Counted from the stretch's first letter, positions 25,181 to 35,102 are shown. The stretch: 64,000 nt of DNA from an uncultured Bacilli bacterium (GCA_934153945.1 CAKPFM010000006.1:33765-97764); one strand, 5' to 3'. The notes: a model not told the origin generated them from the sequence alone. Translations and numbers: made by a program.

Positions 25181-27037
25181 TTATGCCTCTACACTCCAAA
25201 TTATTAACGTAGAATAATCTTCATCTTCAAGTAAATCTTTACTGGGCTTTAGAAATAATCCTTTATCAACAGAAAATGTAACATTACTTACATTTACCAT
25301 TCCCCCATTATCATTTGATTCATATACTAATTTTTTACTTGTTTTTAAAAGAATTTCTTCATTATTAAATTTCTTAAAAAATAAAGAATTTATTAATACT
25401 TTACCACTTTCTTCTATCATTGGATTTGTATAATTTAAATATAATTTCCAATTTGTACTATTTACTCTACTATCAACTACAGTTACTACTGTTTCGTTAT
25501 TTTTAGGCAATATAATTGGATTAGTTGAAGATGGTATCATACTAAACGGAATATTTTTTGTTGCTTTTAAAAGGGTTAACTCTCCCATAAAAGGTGTTAT
25601 TACCTTTCTTTCAGTAAAACAACTATTTAAACAAGATGTTATTTTAACCCTTGTATTATCTGGGATAACAGAATCTATATTTGCTTCAAACAAACCATTT
25701 TCATCTGAGACTGCCGTTAAAATTTTATTATCATATTCTATTTTAACATTTGCATAAGGTATAGTATGACCTGAAATAGCATCCGTAGAATCTGTAATTG
25801 GATGAACATTTATCTTGAGCATTCCAATAGTTAATATTTTTTTATCTTGAAATGAAAAACTATTTATATCTGATATTAAGCTTAATTCATCATCTGTAAA
25901 ATTATGTGATGTAACAGTAGTACTATCTTTATTTAATACGCCTGTTATTTTAGCAGGTGTATTTTCTTTATACCAATAGAATGCTGGTATATCATCAAGT
26001 GTACAAGCAGAAGTATAATCTAAAGCATATATCCACATATTAATTCTACTAAAAGTAAACATAAAATCAACAGGATTATTGGTATAAACTACATTTGCAT
26101 TTTTGGTATAAATATTTATATATTTTGGATTATCTAATATAAACTTTTGGTTTGTTCCTTTAAAATAAATATTATAATTATCAGATGGTGTAGTCATATA
26201 TGTATTTATTACTGATACGCTTGCACCTTCTAAAACTTTAAAATCTCCAAATATATTCCACATAGGAACTCTTTGATGACTTTTCTCTATAAATGTAAAA
26301 TTAGCCATTTCTTCTATTAAAACATTTCTAGCACCATGAGTTGTCGTTATTGCAAAACCATTTCCTGTTGTTAAAAGAAATTCCGCACCATGACCTACTA
26401 TTAAATCTAATCTATTAGTTCCATTCATAAATTCTTTATCAGTTGTAATACTAACTCTACTATTTGGCATAATTTTAACTGAAGATGGTATAACATCATT
26501 AAAGAAAAAAACTGTATTAGTACTTGAACTACTTGTAATTGTTGTATTTCCACCGATTATAATTCTATTGGAATTACAGGCTCTTTGTGCTGGAACATTA
26601 TTAGTATCTTTTACTTCTAAAACAGAATCAACAATTTTAGTAGTTCCATAATAATTTTGTGAAAGTTCGATTCCACTAAAATTTATGTTATTATATTCTA
26701 CTACTACATTAGAATAATTTGGATGAGATGGAACATATATAACTCCATAACCATGTGAAGATACTATATTCATATTTTTTAATATGATTCTTTTATTAGT
26801 TGTACTTACCTTTATAACCGTTTCTTCTAAACTCAAATTATTTGTATAAGTATATTTTGTATTATTATAAGTTCCATCAATTATCACTTTACTTTTATTA
26901 CTATTTATAGTAAAACCACTTGTTGCAGTAATATCACTTCCTAAATAAATATATTCATAACTATTATCTTCACTCAACACTTGTTTTAATTCATCATTAT
27001 TTGTAACAACAACAGTATTATTATCTATTATTTGAAT
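25181..27037 (-). CDS. Pectate-lyase-like beta-helix adhesin protein with C-terminal beta domains
   Basis: About 618 residues. Residues ~1-300 are a right-handed beta-helix of the pectate-lyase-like adhesin kind (LIVGHGAEFLLTTGNG, KVLEGASVSVINTYM). Residues ~415-480 form a carboxypeptidase-regulatory-like fold (GHTIPYANVKIEYDNKILT, VSDENGLFEANI). There is no signal peptide. The frame begins with GTG at 27046, but that GTG is part of the AAGGTGAT ribosome-binding site. The best-spaced codon is ATT at 27037, so initiation may be at AUU. It sits between a collagen-like gene and two small beta proteins. Confidence 0.75.
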   Translation of the reverse strand: MQIIDNNTVVVTNNDELKQVLSEDNSYEYIYLGSDITATSGFTINSNKSKVIIDGTYNNTKYTYTNNLSLEETVIKVSTTNKRIILKNMNIVSSHGYGVIYVPSHPNYSNVVVEYNNINFSGIELSQNYYGTTKIVDSVLEVKDTNNVPAQRACNSNRIIIGGNTTITSSSSTNTVFFFNDVIPSSVKIMPNSRVSITTDKEFMNGTNRLDLIVGHGAEFLLTTGNGFAITTTHGARNVLIEEMANFTFIEKSHQRVPMWNIFGDFKVLEGASVSVINTYMTTPSDNYNIYFKGTNQKFILDNPKYINIYTKNANVVYTNNPVDFMFTFSRINMWIYALDYTSACTLDDIPAFYWYKENTPAKITGVLNKDSTTVTSHNFTDDELSLISDINSFSFQDKKILTIGMLKINVHPITDSTDAISGHTIPYANVKIEYDNKILTAVSDENGLFEANIDSVIPDNTRVKITSCLNSCFTERKVITPFMGELTLLKATKNIPFSMIPSSTNPIILPKNNETVVTVVDSRVNSTNWKLYLNYTNPMIEESGKVLINSLFFKKFNNEEILLKTSKKLVYESNDNGGMVNVSNVTFSVDKGLFLKPSKDLLEDEDYSTLIIWSVEA

Positions 27038-27115
27038 AATTATCACCTTCCTTTACAATAACTTATGTTAAACTTTAAAAGTTAGATAATTAAAAAGAAT
27101 AGAATTTATCTACTC

Positions 27116-28249
27116 TTAATGTATTTTGGTAACACTTAACACTGCATTAGTACTTCCATTAAATATTATATTAACAGCCATAGATGGTTTTACATTTAAT
27201 GTAACAAGATCATTTTTATTAAGCGATACAATAGTAGAACCACTTATACAATTAATTATTTGTGCTTGAAATTCACTAGTTATATTTGTAGCAGGTTGTA
27301 GTATATCATTTGCTCTTACAGACATAGTTAAAGAGCAATCTTCATTTGTTGCACCACATAAAGAATATGAAATAAGATAAACTCCATTTTCTTTTATTTT
27401 AATTGAATTATCATCTGGATATTCTATAAGAAAAGCAGTCCCTTTTTCAGATAATGGAATTACAGTATCAGTTCCTTGTGGTAAAGTAAGTTGCATATCA
27501 GACATTGAATATCTAATTCCATAAGAAGATACAAATTCCGTTCCTGGAGGACCCGCTGGACCTTGTGGCCCTCTATCTCCAACATCTCCTTTTTCTCCTT
27601 TTGGAATTAAAAAAGCTAAATGATGAACCCAATCTTCAAAAGTATCCATCACTTGTGCTGGTTCACCTGGTTCTAGAGTTTCAGTTTCATCTATAGCAAT
27701 ATGTTCAGTTCTACCAATTTCTCCTGGCAATCCTCTTGGTCCAGTATCTCCTTGATCTCCTTTTTCTCCTTTTGGTATTTTAAATTCTAAAACTACATCT
27801 ACTGGTGTTCCAACATTTATAACTTCAGCTTCTTCAGTAGGTTCTATTGTTTCAATATTTCCAATTTGAATAGTGGATGGCCCTTGATCTCCTTTTTCAC
27901 CTTTTATACCTTGAGGACCAATATCACCTTTTTCTCCCTTTGGTCCTGGTATTCCTTGAGGACCAATTTTTCCATCTAATCCTTGTTCCCCTCTTGGTAT
28001 TTTAAAATTTAAAATAACATCCTCATTTGTTCCTACATTTTCTACTTTGGCTTTTTCAAATGGTTCTACTGTTTCCGTAATTCCAACATCAATACTAGCA
28101 GGTCCTGGTATTCCTCTTTCTCCTTGTTGACCAACATCACCCTTTTTACCTTTTGGACCTGTTGGACCTTGAATATAACAAAATCTGTATTTTTTTCTTT
28201 CTTCTTCTATTTTTTTTCTTATTCGTTCATAATCATTGCAATTATTCAT
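27116..28249 (-). CDS. Collagen-like protein with BclA-type C-terminal domain
   Basis: About 377 residues. A short charged N-terminus (no signal peptide) is followed by four blocks of Gly-X-Y triplets (GPTGPKGKKGDVG, GPQGIPGPKGEKGD, GEKGDQGDTGPRGLPG, GDRGPQGPAGPPG). These are separated by three ~35-residue modules of the type VGTNEDVILNFKIPRG. A C-terminal C1q/BclA-like domain (SEKGTAFLIEYPDD to the end) probably trimerises the stalk. It resembles exosporium filament proteins of spore formers. The ATG at 28249 has GGAG; an earlier ATG at 28288 lacks a ribosome-binding site. Confidence 0.85.
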   Translation of the reverse strand: MNNCNDYERIRKKIEEERKKYRFCYIQGPTGPKGKKGDVGQQGERGIPGPASIDVGITETVEPFEKAKVENVGTNEDVILNFKIPRGEQGLDGKIGPQGIPGPKGEKGDIGPQGIKGEKGDQGPSTIQIGNIETIEPTEEAEVINVGTPVDVVLEFKIPKGEKGDQGDTGPRGLPGEIGRTEHIAIDETETLEPGEPAQVMDTFEDWVHHLAFLIPKGEKGDVGDRGPQGPAGPPGTEFVSSYGIRYSMSDMQLTLPQGTDTVIPLSEKGTAFLIEYPDDNSIKIKENGVYLISYSLCGATNEDCSLTMSVRANDILQPATNITSEFQAQIINCISGSTIVSLNKNDLVTLNVKPSMAVNIIFNGSTNAVLSVTKIH

Positions 28250-28337
28250 TATACACGCTCCTCTAACTTTTTTAGAATCAATTTTCATATTTTAATTCTT
28301 CTATTTTAATTTATGAAAATATTTTTAAAATGTATAA

Positions 28338-28547
28338 TTAAAATAACGAACAAAATTCAAATAAATTTGAATTTCTGGGTTCACATCTAAGGTTTTCTGC
28401 TTCATCTATATGAATTTTTTTGATTGTTATTTTTATATTTTGTTTATTTGTATTATATAGTGTTTGTTTTTTATTTAAATAGTAGTTATATATTAGTCTT
28501 GTACATCCTATAGTTTTATTTATTTTTGTTGTTCTAAAGTAGGACAT
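28338..28547 (-). pseudogene. IS605/TnpB remnant with internal deletion
   Basis: The 69-codon frame holds INKTIGCTRLIYNYYLNKK, the start of TnpB (OrfB) transposases, then jumps to a short C-terminal-like end, EAENLRCEPRNSNLFEF. The catalytic core is missing. The last codons overlap a perfect 9-bp inverted repeat (28353-28361 with 28366-28374) that could be the element end. Around it (28250-28337 and 28548-28680) I see no other gene. Confidence 0.6.
28353..28374. repeat. Perfect inverted repeat at the TnpB remnant end
   Basis: AAATTCAAA-TAAA-TTTGAATTT. Confidence 0.7.
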
Positions 28548-28670
28548 ATTCTAAATTTATATACTTTATTTATCTTAACATGTATCACTTCCTGATGTAA
28601 TTTGATTACATTACAAATACATATATTCGTCAATTGCTTTTCTACTTTTTTGAAGACCTTTCCTAGTACA

Positions 28671-28712
28671 TAAAAAAATAAAAGTTAGAAATACATTTCG
28701 AAATTTCTAACT
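28671..28712 (-). terminator. Terminator of thyX-tmk
   Basis: AGTTAGAAAT and ATTTCTAACT form the stem; TTTTATTTTTTT follows on the minus strand. Confidence 0.75.
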
Positions 28713-28755
28713 ATATCTTAAATTAATAATATTTATTAAATTCTATATCTTTTAT

Positions 28756-29430
28756 TTATATTACATATTTTTTCTTAATTAATGTATAAATTTCATCATT
28801 TATATCTTCTATACTTCTCATATTGTTTTCATCATTACATTTGATTTTATCCCATCCTAGATAATCAGCAACAAACATTGCACTTTCATAAACACGTTTC
28901 ATAAATGATAAATCTCTTTCATGAATATCATTTACTACTCCATCATTAATTTTACGAGCATTTCTAATTTCTGTTACTAAATCAAATGGTGCATGTAAAA
29001 ATATAACTGAATCTGGTGCATGAATACCTAACTTTTTATATTCAAAATCACATACATAATCAATAAACTTTTTCTTTTCTTCAAGATCATCTATAAGAGC
29101 TGATTGATATATTAAACTTGATGTTGTATATCTATCTAATAAAATTATTTTACCTTCTAAAAACTCTTGTTTTAATTCTTTATTCCATGTAATTGCCCTA
29201 TCTATAGCATATAAACTATTAACAAAATATGGTGATAAAGTAGATGGTGTTCCATATTCTCCAGATAAATATTTTTCTACACATGCACCTTGAACTGAAT
29301 TATAAGTTGGAAAATGATGACTTACTACATCATATCCATCATTTTCTAATTTTTTCTTTATTAAATTATATTGAGTACTTTTTCCAATGCCATCACAGGC
29401 TCCTTCAATAACTATTAATTTACCTTTCAT
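28756..29430 (-). CDS. tmk: Thymidylate kinase
   Basis: 224 residues. P-loop IEGACDGIGKST at residues 7-18 (GACDG where GxDG is usual), DR-type motif LLDRYTTSSLIYQ, and the LID region near RNARK. It phosphorylates dTMP to dTDP. It follows thyX by one base, so dTMP synthesis and use are encoded together. Confidence 0.9.
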   Translation of the reverse strand: MKGKLIVIEGACDGIGKSTQYNLIKKKLENDGYDVVSHHFPTYNSVQGACVEKYLSGEYGTPSTLSPYFVNSLYAIDRAITWNKELKQEFLEGKIILLDRYTTSSLIYQSALIDDLEEKKKFIDYVCDFEYKKLGIHAPDSVIFLHAPFDLVTEIRNARKINDGVVNDIHERDLSFMKRVYESAMFVADYLGWDKIKCNDENNMRSIEDINDEIYTLIKKKYVI

Positions 29431-29431
29431 A

Positions 29432-30634
29432 TTATATCTTCCTTACTAAAGTTTTTCCTTCTTTAAAACCACAATCCTTTAAGCATGTATAATCTTGGAA
29501 TGTACAACGAGCACCTTTTGAATATTTAACAATATCTTCTGCTAATGGATGATTTTGTTCTTCTAAAGCTTTTTTATATTTTAATAAATTTTCTTTTGTT
29601 TGCTGCATTATTTCTTGTTGAGCAGCAGTACATAGTCTTTCTTTTGTTTTTAAAATAAATTTATCATATGTTCCTGCTTCATTAATTGATATTAACTCTC
29701 CCTGTGGATTAGCATAGCTAACGCTATTTATATCATTTAGCCATTCTTCTACTAACATTTTATCATCTAGTAAAATTGGTGGAACAAAATATTCTTTATT
29801 TTCTAATAAATGCATTTTATATTCAATTGTTCTATGTCTTTGTGCTTGTGCAAGTTGTGCGAAACTTCCTTTATAGTTAATAGCGTAACTATATCCAAAT
29901 TCATCTTTTAAGTAATCTTTATCTGAAAATAAAGATAATTTTCTTTCTTTTTTATTTGATTGATATCTTTCGTCTAATATATTCAATTCTTCAAAACATT
30001 CAATAAATTCTCTAAATGAATGTTTTAATAATTGGTCAAAATGTGTATTTTTATTTACATCACTTATATATTCCTTCATATAAGAAGCAATTCTATTAAT
30101 TTGAACCAATGGCACAGTATGTATCATTTTAGTAGACGCAAATACTGTAACTAAATATCTAGCATTTTCTTGAGCTAGTTTTACTATCTTTTTATCATCA
30201 AAACAATTACCATATTGTTCTTTAATTTTAATTCTAAAAATATTCATCCATTTGTTGTATAAATTGCCTTCTAACTCTGAAATATTAGGATCAATACTCG
30301 AATCAATTGAAGTGTATCTTGCTGATTTTTCGCTTGTAGCACATTGTCTTTCATTATTTAAAACCATTGCTAATATTTTTGGTAAATTTATAATTTCAAA
30401 TCCTATATTTATGTGTTCATATGGAGTTTGATGTTCTAAACCTAATGTTAAATTTTCTCTAAATATTGTTTTCTTTTCTGACTCATTTACTAATTTTTCG
30501 TATCCATCGGGTTCATAACATTCTCCTGCTAATTTAGCACTATATTCTGTAGCTGTTTTTAAATCAAATTTACCATCATATCTTAAAAATGGTGTATGTG
30601 GTAAAAGTCTTACTTTCATTTTATTTTCTTCCAT
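29432..30634 (-). CDS. thyX: ThyX-type flavin-dependent thymidylate synthase (duplicated-domain form)
   Basis: 400 residues, nearly twice the common ThyX length. The first half has NNERQCATSEKSARYT, matching the end of the RHRxxSxNxxSxRY motif with the RHR changed to ERQ. The second half has AQAQRHRTIEYKM followed by EYFVPPILL. Each half therefore keeps part of the signature, as if a ThyX fold were duplicated and divided. It makes dTMP from dUMP with FAD and methylene-tetrahydrofolate. Pairing with tmk supports the call. GGAGG precedes the ATG at 30634. Confidence 0.85.
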   Translation of the reverse strand: MEENKMKVRLLPHTPFLRYDGKFDLKTATEYSAKLAGECYEPDGYEKLVNESEKKTIFRENLTLGLEHQTPYEHINIGFEIINLPKILAMVLNNERQCATSEKSARYTSIDSSIDPNISELEGNLYNKWMNIFRIKIKEQYGNCFDDKKIVKLAQENARYLVTVFASTKMIHTVPLVQINRIASYMKEYISDVNKNTHFDQLLKHSFREFIECFEELNILDERYQSNKKERKLSLFSDKDYLKDEFGYSYAINYKGSFAQLAQAQRHRTIEYKMHLLENKEYFVPPILLDDKMLVEEWLNDINSVSYANPQGELISINEAGTYDKFILKTKERLCTAAQQEIMQQTKENLLKYKKALEEQNHPLAEDIVKYSKGARCTFQDYTCLKDCGFKEGKTLVRKI

Positions 30635-30710
30635 AATATACCTCCATTATCACTGTTATCAACCCCATTAAATTATAACATATTAACTATGTTTATAAAA
30701 CTATTTCTTA

Positions 30711-30736
30711 AAGAAAAAGCATATTATTTATGCTTT
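30711..30736 (-). terminator. Terminator of the antiporter-ileS operon
   Basis: AAAGCATA-AATAA-TATGCTTT then TTCTTT on the minus strand; overlaps the ileS stop. Confidence 0.7.
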
Positions 30737-33700
30737 AACTTCGACATCTATGAATGCTTTATTACCATTTAAATCTACTTCATAAGTTAGATTTTCTTTG
30801 CTTATAATTTCTAGAGCTAATACTTCTTTTTTAATCATATCTTTATATTCATCAACAATAGATAAAATATATTCATCACATGATATATATAGATTAATAC
30901 GATCCATAATTTCAAAGTTTTTCTCTTTTCTTAAATTTTGAACTTTACTAATTAATTCACGAACAATACCTTCTTTAATTAATTCATCAGTAAGTTCAGT
31001 ATCTAATATTATGAAATTATTATTTTCTTCTGCTACATTGAAACCTTCTTTAGAAGATATTCTTATATCTACTAATTCATGATTGATAACATATTCTTTA
31101 TTATCTACTATTAATTTAATGTTATTACCTTGATTTAAAGTTTCAATTTCAGTAGTATCTAATTTAGTTAAAGTTTCAGTAAATGATTTCATACTAGCTC
31201 CAAAAATTGGACCAGCAACTTTGAAATTAGGTTTTACACTATAGTTCATATATTTTCCTAAATCACTTTCAAATATAACATTTTTAACATTTAATTCTTC
31301 TTTAATTAAATCGACTAAGTCACCAATAATTTGTTCATTTTTTCCATCAAGAATAACTTCATTAATTGGTTGTCTTACTTTTATTTTTACTTCTTCTCTA
31401 ACATTTCTTCCTAAAGATATTAAATCTCTAACTAAATCCATTTTTTCTTCAACTTTTTCATTAATTAATGATTCATCATATGTTGGATAATCAGCTAAAT
31501 GAACAGATTCTTCATTTGTTAATTTAGTATAAATTTCTTCTGTTGTAAATGGAATAATTGGAGCACATATTTTACATAGTCCAACTAGTACTTCATAAGT
31601 TGTTATATAAACACTTTTTTTAGAATTATCTAATTCACTAGCCCAAAATCTATTTCTATTTCTTCTTATATACCAATTTGATAGATCATCTGATACAAAT
31701 GATGTTATTTCTTTTACAACTAAATTTAAATCAAATTCATCATAATAAGTTGTTACATTTTTAACTAATTTATTAAATTTACTTAATAACCACTTATCAA
31801 TTTCTTCTCTTCCTTCATATGGAATATTACATTCTTCAATATTAATATTATCAATATTCGCATATGTTTGAAAGAATGTATAAGTATTTTTTAGTGGATT
31901 GAAGAATTTTGAATGAACTTCTTTTACACCTGTTTCAGAAAATTTAAGTGGTGTCCATACAGGTGATGCATATAACATATACCATCTTATATTATCAGCA
32001 CCATATTTTGTCATTATTTGTACTGGATCAATAATGTTACCTGTTGATTTAGACATTTTTTTACCAAATTCATCTAACATCATATCATTAACAACGACAT
32101 TTTTAAATGATGATTTACCTGAAATAATTGTAGATATTACTAATAATACATAGAACCATCCACGAGTTTGGTCTAGTCCTTCTGCTATAAAATCAGCTGG
32201 AAATTGTGATTCAAATAGTTCTTTATTTTCAAATGGATAATGGAATTGTGCATATGGCATTGAACCTGAATCAAACCATACATCCATTACATCTGTTACC
32301 CTATTCATAACTTTACCACATTTTGAACATTTTATATGTAGCTCATCTACATAAGGACGATGTAATTCCATTTCACGAACATTTATATCTTCATTTACTT
32401 TTTCTTGTAATTCATCTAATGAACCAATTACTTCCTTATGGCCACATTCACAAGTCCATACTGGAAGAGGACAACCCCAATATCTATTTCTTGAAATACC
32501 CCAGTCAATCATATTTTCTAACCAATTACCAAAACGCTTTTCACCAACATATGTTGGATACCAATTAATTTTGTTGTTTTCTTCTATTATTTTATCTTTA
32601 TATGCTGTTGTTTTAATATACCATGCAGGTTTTGGATAACTAATAAGAGCAGATTTACATCTCCAACAATGTGGATAATCATGAGTTATTTTTATTTTTT
32701 TGAATAATTTATCATTTTCTTTTAACCATTTAATGATTTCGATTTCTAAATCTTTATCAGTTACTAATCTACCCTTCCAAGGTCCTTCAGTATAACATCC
32801 ATCTTCTCCTACTGGATTTATAAATCCAACACCATTTTTTTGACATACTCTATTATCATCATCACCAAAAGCTGGAGCTATATGAACGATACCTGTACCA
32901 TCTACTGCTGTAACATAGTTATCTGCTATTACTTCATGACATTTTCCCTCTACTTTTACAAATGGCATTAATTGTTCATATTTAATACCAACTAAGTCAG
33001 ATCCTTTATAAGTTTCTAATACTTTAAAATCTTCACCTAAAACTTTTTCTGCTAAACTTTCAGCTAATATAAATTTATAACCCATTGATTCAGCTTTTAT
33101 ATAAGTTAAATCTGGATTTACACATATTGCTACGTTTGCAATTAATGTCCATGGAGTTGTTGTCCAAGCTAAGAAATATTCATCTTTATCAACTCTTTTT
33201 AATGGAACAATAACTGTATTGACTGAATCTTCTTGATATCCTTGTGATACTTCATTAGCAGATAATTCTGTTCCGCATCTAGGACAATACCATAGTACTT
33301 TATTTCCATGATATAGAAGTCCTTTTTTATCCATTTCTTTAATTATCCACCATTCTGATTCAATGTATTCATTTGAACATGTTACATATGGATGTTTGCA
33401 ATCAATAAATTGACCCATCATATCAGTAACTTGATTTACTTCATCTATATTGGTTGCTGTTGTTTTATTACATTCCTTACAGAAGTTTTCTACACCAAAT
33501 GCTTCAATATCTTCTTTTCCTTTAAATCCTAGTTTTTTTTCAACGTTTACTTCAATAGGTAGACCATGTGTATCTAATCCAATTTTTCTAAGTACTTTAT
33601 ATCCTTGCATTGTTTTATATTTACAAAATGTATCTTTAATAGTTTTAGCAAACACATGATGTATTCCTGGTTTAGCATTCGCATATATTGGGCCATCATA

Positions 33701-33826
33701 AAATACCCAATTTTCTTTATTTTTTCTATTTTCTATTGTTTTATTAAATATATCTTTTTCTTTCCAATTTTCTAATATATCTTTTTCAACTTCATTTATA
33801 TTTCTTTTATCTAATTCTTTAAACAT
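30728..33826 (-). CDS. ileS: Isoleucyl-tRNA synthetase (type 2, eukaryote-like)
   Basis: 1032 residues. The HIGH-motif region reads AKPGIHHVFAKTIKDTF and KMSKS is present as GKKMSKSTGN. GLDTHGLPIEVNVEKKLG and the long C-terminal domain fit the type 2 IleRS clade, whose members are often naturally insensitive to mupirocin (inference). Zinc-type cysteines are CPRCGTEL and CSKCGKVM. It is cotranscribed with the upstream cation antiporter (13-bp gap) under an upstream T-box. Strong AGGAGG. Confidence 0.95.
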   Translation of the reverse strand: MFKELDKRNINEVEKDILENWKEKDIFNKTIENRKNKENWVFYDGPIYANAKPGIHHVFAKTIKDTFCKYKTMQGYKVLRKIGLDTHGLPIEVNVEKKLGFKGKEDIEAFGVENFCKECNKTTATNIDEVNQVTDMMGQFIDCKHPYVTCSNEYIESEWWIIKEMDKKGLLYHGNKVLWYCPRCGTELSANEVSQGYQEDSVNTVIVPLKRVDKDEYFLAWTTTPWTLIANVAICVNPDLTYIKAESMGYKFILAESLAEKVLGEDFKVLETYKGSDLVGIKYEQLMPFVKVEGKCHEVIADNYVTAVDGTGIVHIAPAFGDDDNRVCQKNGVGFINPVGEDGCYTEGPWKGRLVTDKDLEIEIIKWLKENDKLFKKIKITHDYPHCWRCKSALISYPKPAWYIKTTAYKDKIIEENNKINWYPTYVGEKRFGNWLENMIDWGISRNRYWGCPLPVWTCECGHKEVIGSLDELQEKVNEDINVREMELHRPYVDELHIKCSKCGKVMNRVTDVMDVWFDSGSMPYAQFHYPFENKELFESQFPADFIAEGLDQTRGWFYVLLVISTIISGKSSFKNVVVNDMMLDEFGKKMSKSTGNIIDPVQIMTKYGADNIRWYMLYASPVWTPLKFSETGVKEVHSKFFNPLKNTYTFFQTYANIDNINIEECNIPYEGREEIDKWLLSKFNKLVKNVTTYYDEFDLNLVVKEITSFVSDDLSNWYIRRNRNRFWASELDNSKKSVYITTYEVLVGLCKICAPIIPFTTEEIYTKLTNEESVHLADYPTYDESLINEKVEEKMDLVRDLISLGRNVREEVKIKVRQPINEVILDGKNEQIIGDLVDLIKEELNVKNVIFESDLGKYMNYSVKPNFKVAGPIFGASMKSFTETLTKLDTTEIETLNQGNNIKLIVDNKEYVINHELVDIRISSKEGFNVAEENNNFIILDTELTDELIKEGIVRELISKVQNLRKEKNFEIMDRINLYISCDEYILSIVDEYKDMIKKEVLALEIISKENLTYEVDLNGNKAFIDVEVKA

Positions 33827-33838
33827 ATTTTTTTCCTC

Positions 33839-34780
33839 CTAAATAATAACTAATGTATAATATATTAAAAATATAATAAGTAAACTTATTCCTTCTTTTT
33901 TTCCTACTTCTTTATCTTTTCTTGTATATATAAATAGTAATATTATTGATAGTAATAGTACTATTATATCAAACCATTTAAATGTTACTGGAATATTACC
34001 AAATATAGTTATTGGTAAACCTAGTACCATACCTATATTAAATATATTACTTCCTATTACATTACCTATTGCTAAATCATATTCACCTTTTTTAGTAGCT
34101 ATAACACTTGTTATTAATTCTGGTAATGTTGAGAATAATGATATTATTGTTAATGATATTATTCTTTCACTAATATTTAAATATTCAGATATTTTACAAG
34201 CACTTTCTATTGTAAAGTGACTTCCTAGTATAATCAGTATTATACCTAATATAGTATATATAATTGATTTTTTTAAATTATGTTTTGCTTCTCCTTTTTC
34301 CTTATATTGTTTTGCAGATATAAGTGAAAATAGATAGTGAATAAATATTGTAAAAAATAATAATATTATAATTCCATCACTTCTAGTTATAATATTTTCT
34401 GTATTATTAAATATTTTATCATTCATGACTACTGTTAGTAATAATGTCATTAACATAGCAAATGGTATTTCTTTTTTTACTGTATTACCACTTACTTTTA
34501 AATTATGTATTAAACTACATATTCCAACAATTAGTAATATATTCATAATATTACTACCTATTACATTGCCAAGTACTATTTCTCTACTGCCATTTAACAT
34601 TGATTTTATACTTATGGCAAAGTCTGATGCACTTGATCCAAATGCTACTATAGTAAGTCCTATAATCATTTTAGGAACTTTGTAATTATGTGCTATATTA
34701 CTAGCTCCATCAACAAATATATCAGCGCCTTTTATAAGTATAATAAATCCAATTATTAATAATAATATTTGTATTATCAT
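33839..34780 (-). CDS. CaCA-family Ca2+/Na+ antiporter (YrbG-like)
   Basis: 313 residues, about ten membrane helices in two inverted repeats. The alpha repeats are FGSSASDFAISIKSML with GNVIGSNIMNILLI and SLFSTLPELITSV with GNVIGSNIFNIGMV. The first repeat has Asp (SASD) where Glu (SAPE) is usual; the second keeps Glu. It is the first gene behind the T-box and directly precedes ileS, so its expression should rise on tRNA starvation. Confidence 0.9.
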   Translation of the reverse strand: MIIQILLLIIGFIILIKGADIFVDGASNIAHNYKVPKMIIGLTIVAFGSSASDFAISIKSMLNGSREIVLGNVIGSNIMNILLIVGICSLIHNLKVSGNTVKKEIPFAMLMTLLLTVVMNDKIFNNTENIITRSDGIIILLFFTIFIHYLFSLISAKQYKEKGEAKHNLKKSIIYTILGIILIILGSHFTIESACKISEYLNISERIISLTIISLFSTLPELITSVIATKKGEYDLAIGNVIGSNIFNIGMVLGLPITIFGNIPVTFKWFDIIVLLLSIILLFIYTRKDKEVGKKEGISLLIIFLIYYTLVII

Positions 34781-34793
34781 AAAATCCTCCTAC

Positions 34794-35007
34794 AAAAAAA
34801 CACGCCCTATATAAGGACGTGATTTACGTGGTACCACCTTAATTTGAAGTATAAACTTCCTCGAAACTATAACGCGTTACCGTTTTTATCTTATCCATAA
34901 AAAACACTTGAAAGTGATCTTAATAATTACTCATATATCCTTTTTCACCAACTAAGAACTCTCTTTGATATTTATAATTATTACGTCTTTCGCACTTGTT
35001 TTAACTA
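34794..35007 (-). promoter_or_regulatory. T-box leader upstream of antiporter-ileS
   Basis: Minus strand, in order: a short Stem I closed by TAATAATTA/TAATTATTA with the AGAGAG bulge and TTGGTGAAAA, the T-box AAGGTGGTACCACG (34827-34840), and the terminator CACGTCC-TTATATA-GGGCGTG plus seven T. It binds uncharged tRNA and switches to an antiterminator. The specifier region GGATATATGAG (34930-34940) offers AUA for Ile, but UAU or AUG cannot be excluded by eye. Confidence 0.88.
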
Positions 35008-35013
35008 TATATA

Positions 35014-35042
35014 AATATACCATAAATAGTAAGATAATGCAA
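35014..35042 (-). promoter_or_regulatory. Promoter of the T-box antiporter-ileS operon
   Basis: TTGCAT, 17-bp spacer ending TGG (extended -10), TATATT on the minus strand. Confidence 0.65.
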
Positions 35043-35074
35043 TAAATTTTAATATAAAAGATACTTTAAATTTT

Positions 35075-35102
35075 AATATAAAAGATACTTTTTCAAGTAT
35101 CT
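35075..35102 (-). terminator. Terminator of the YfcC-family gene
   Basis: AGATACTT-GAAA-AAGTATCT then TTTATATT, beginning at the stop codon. A partial copy of the motif lies at 35055-35070. Confidence 0.7.
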
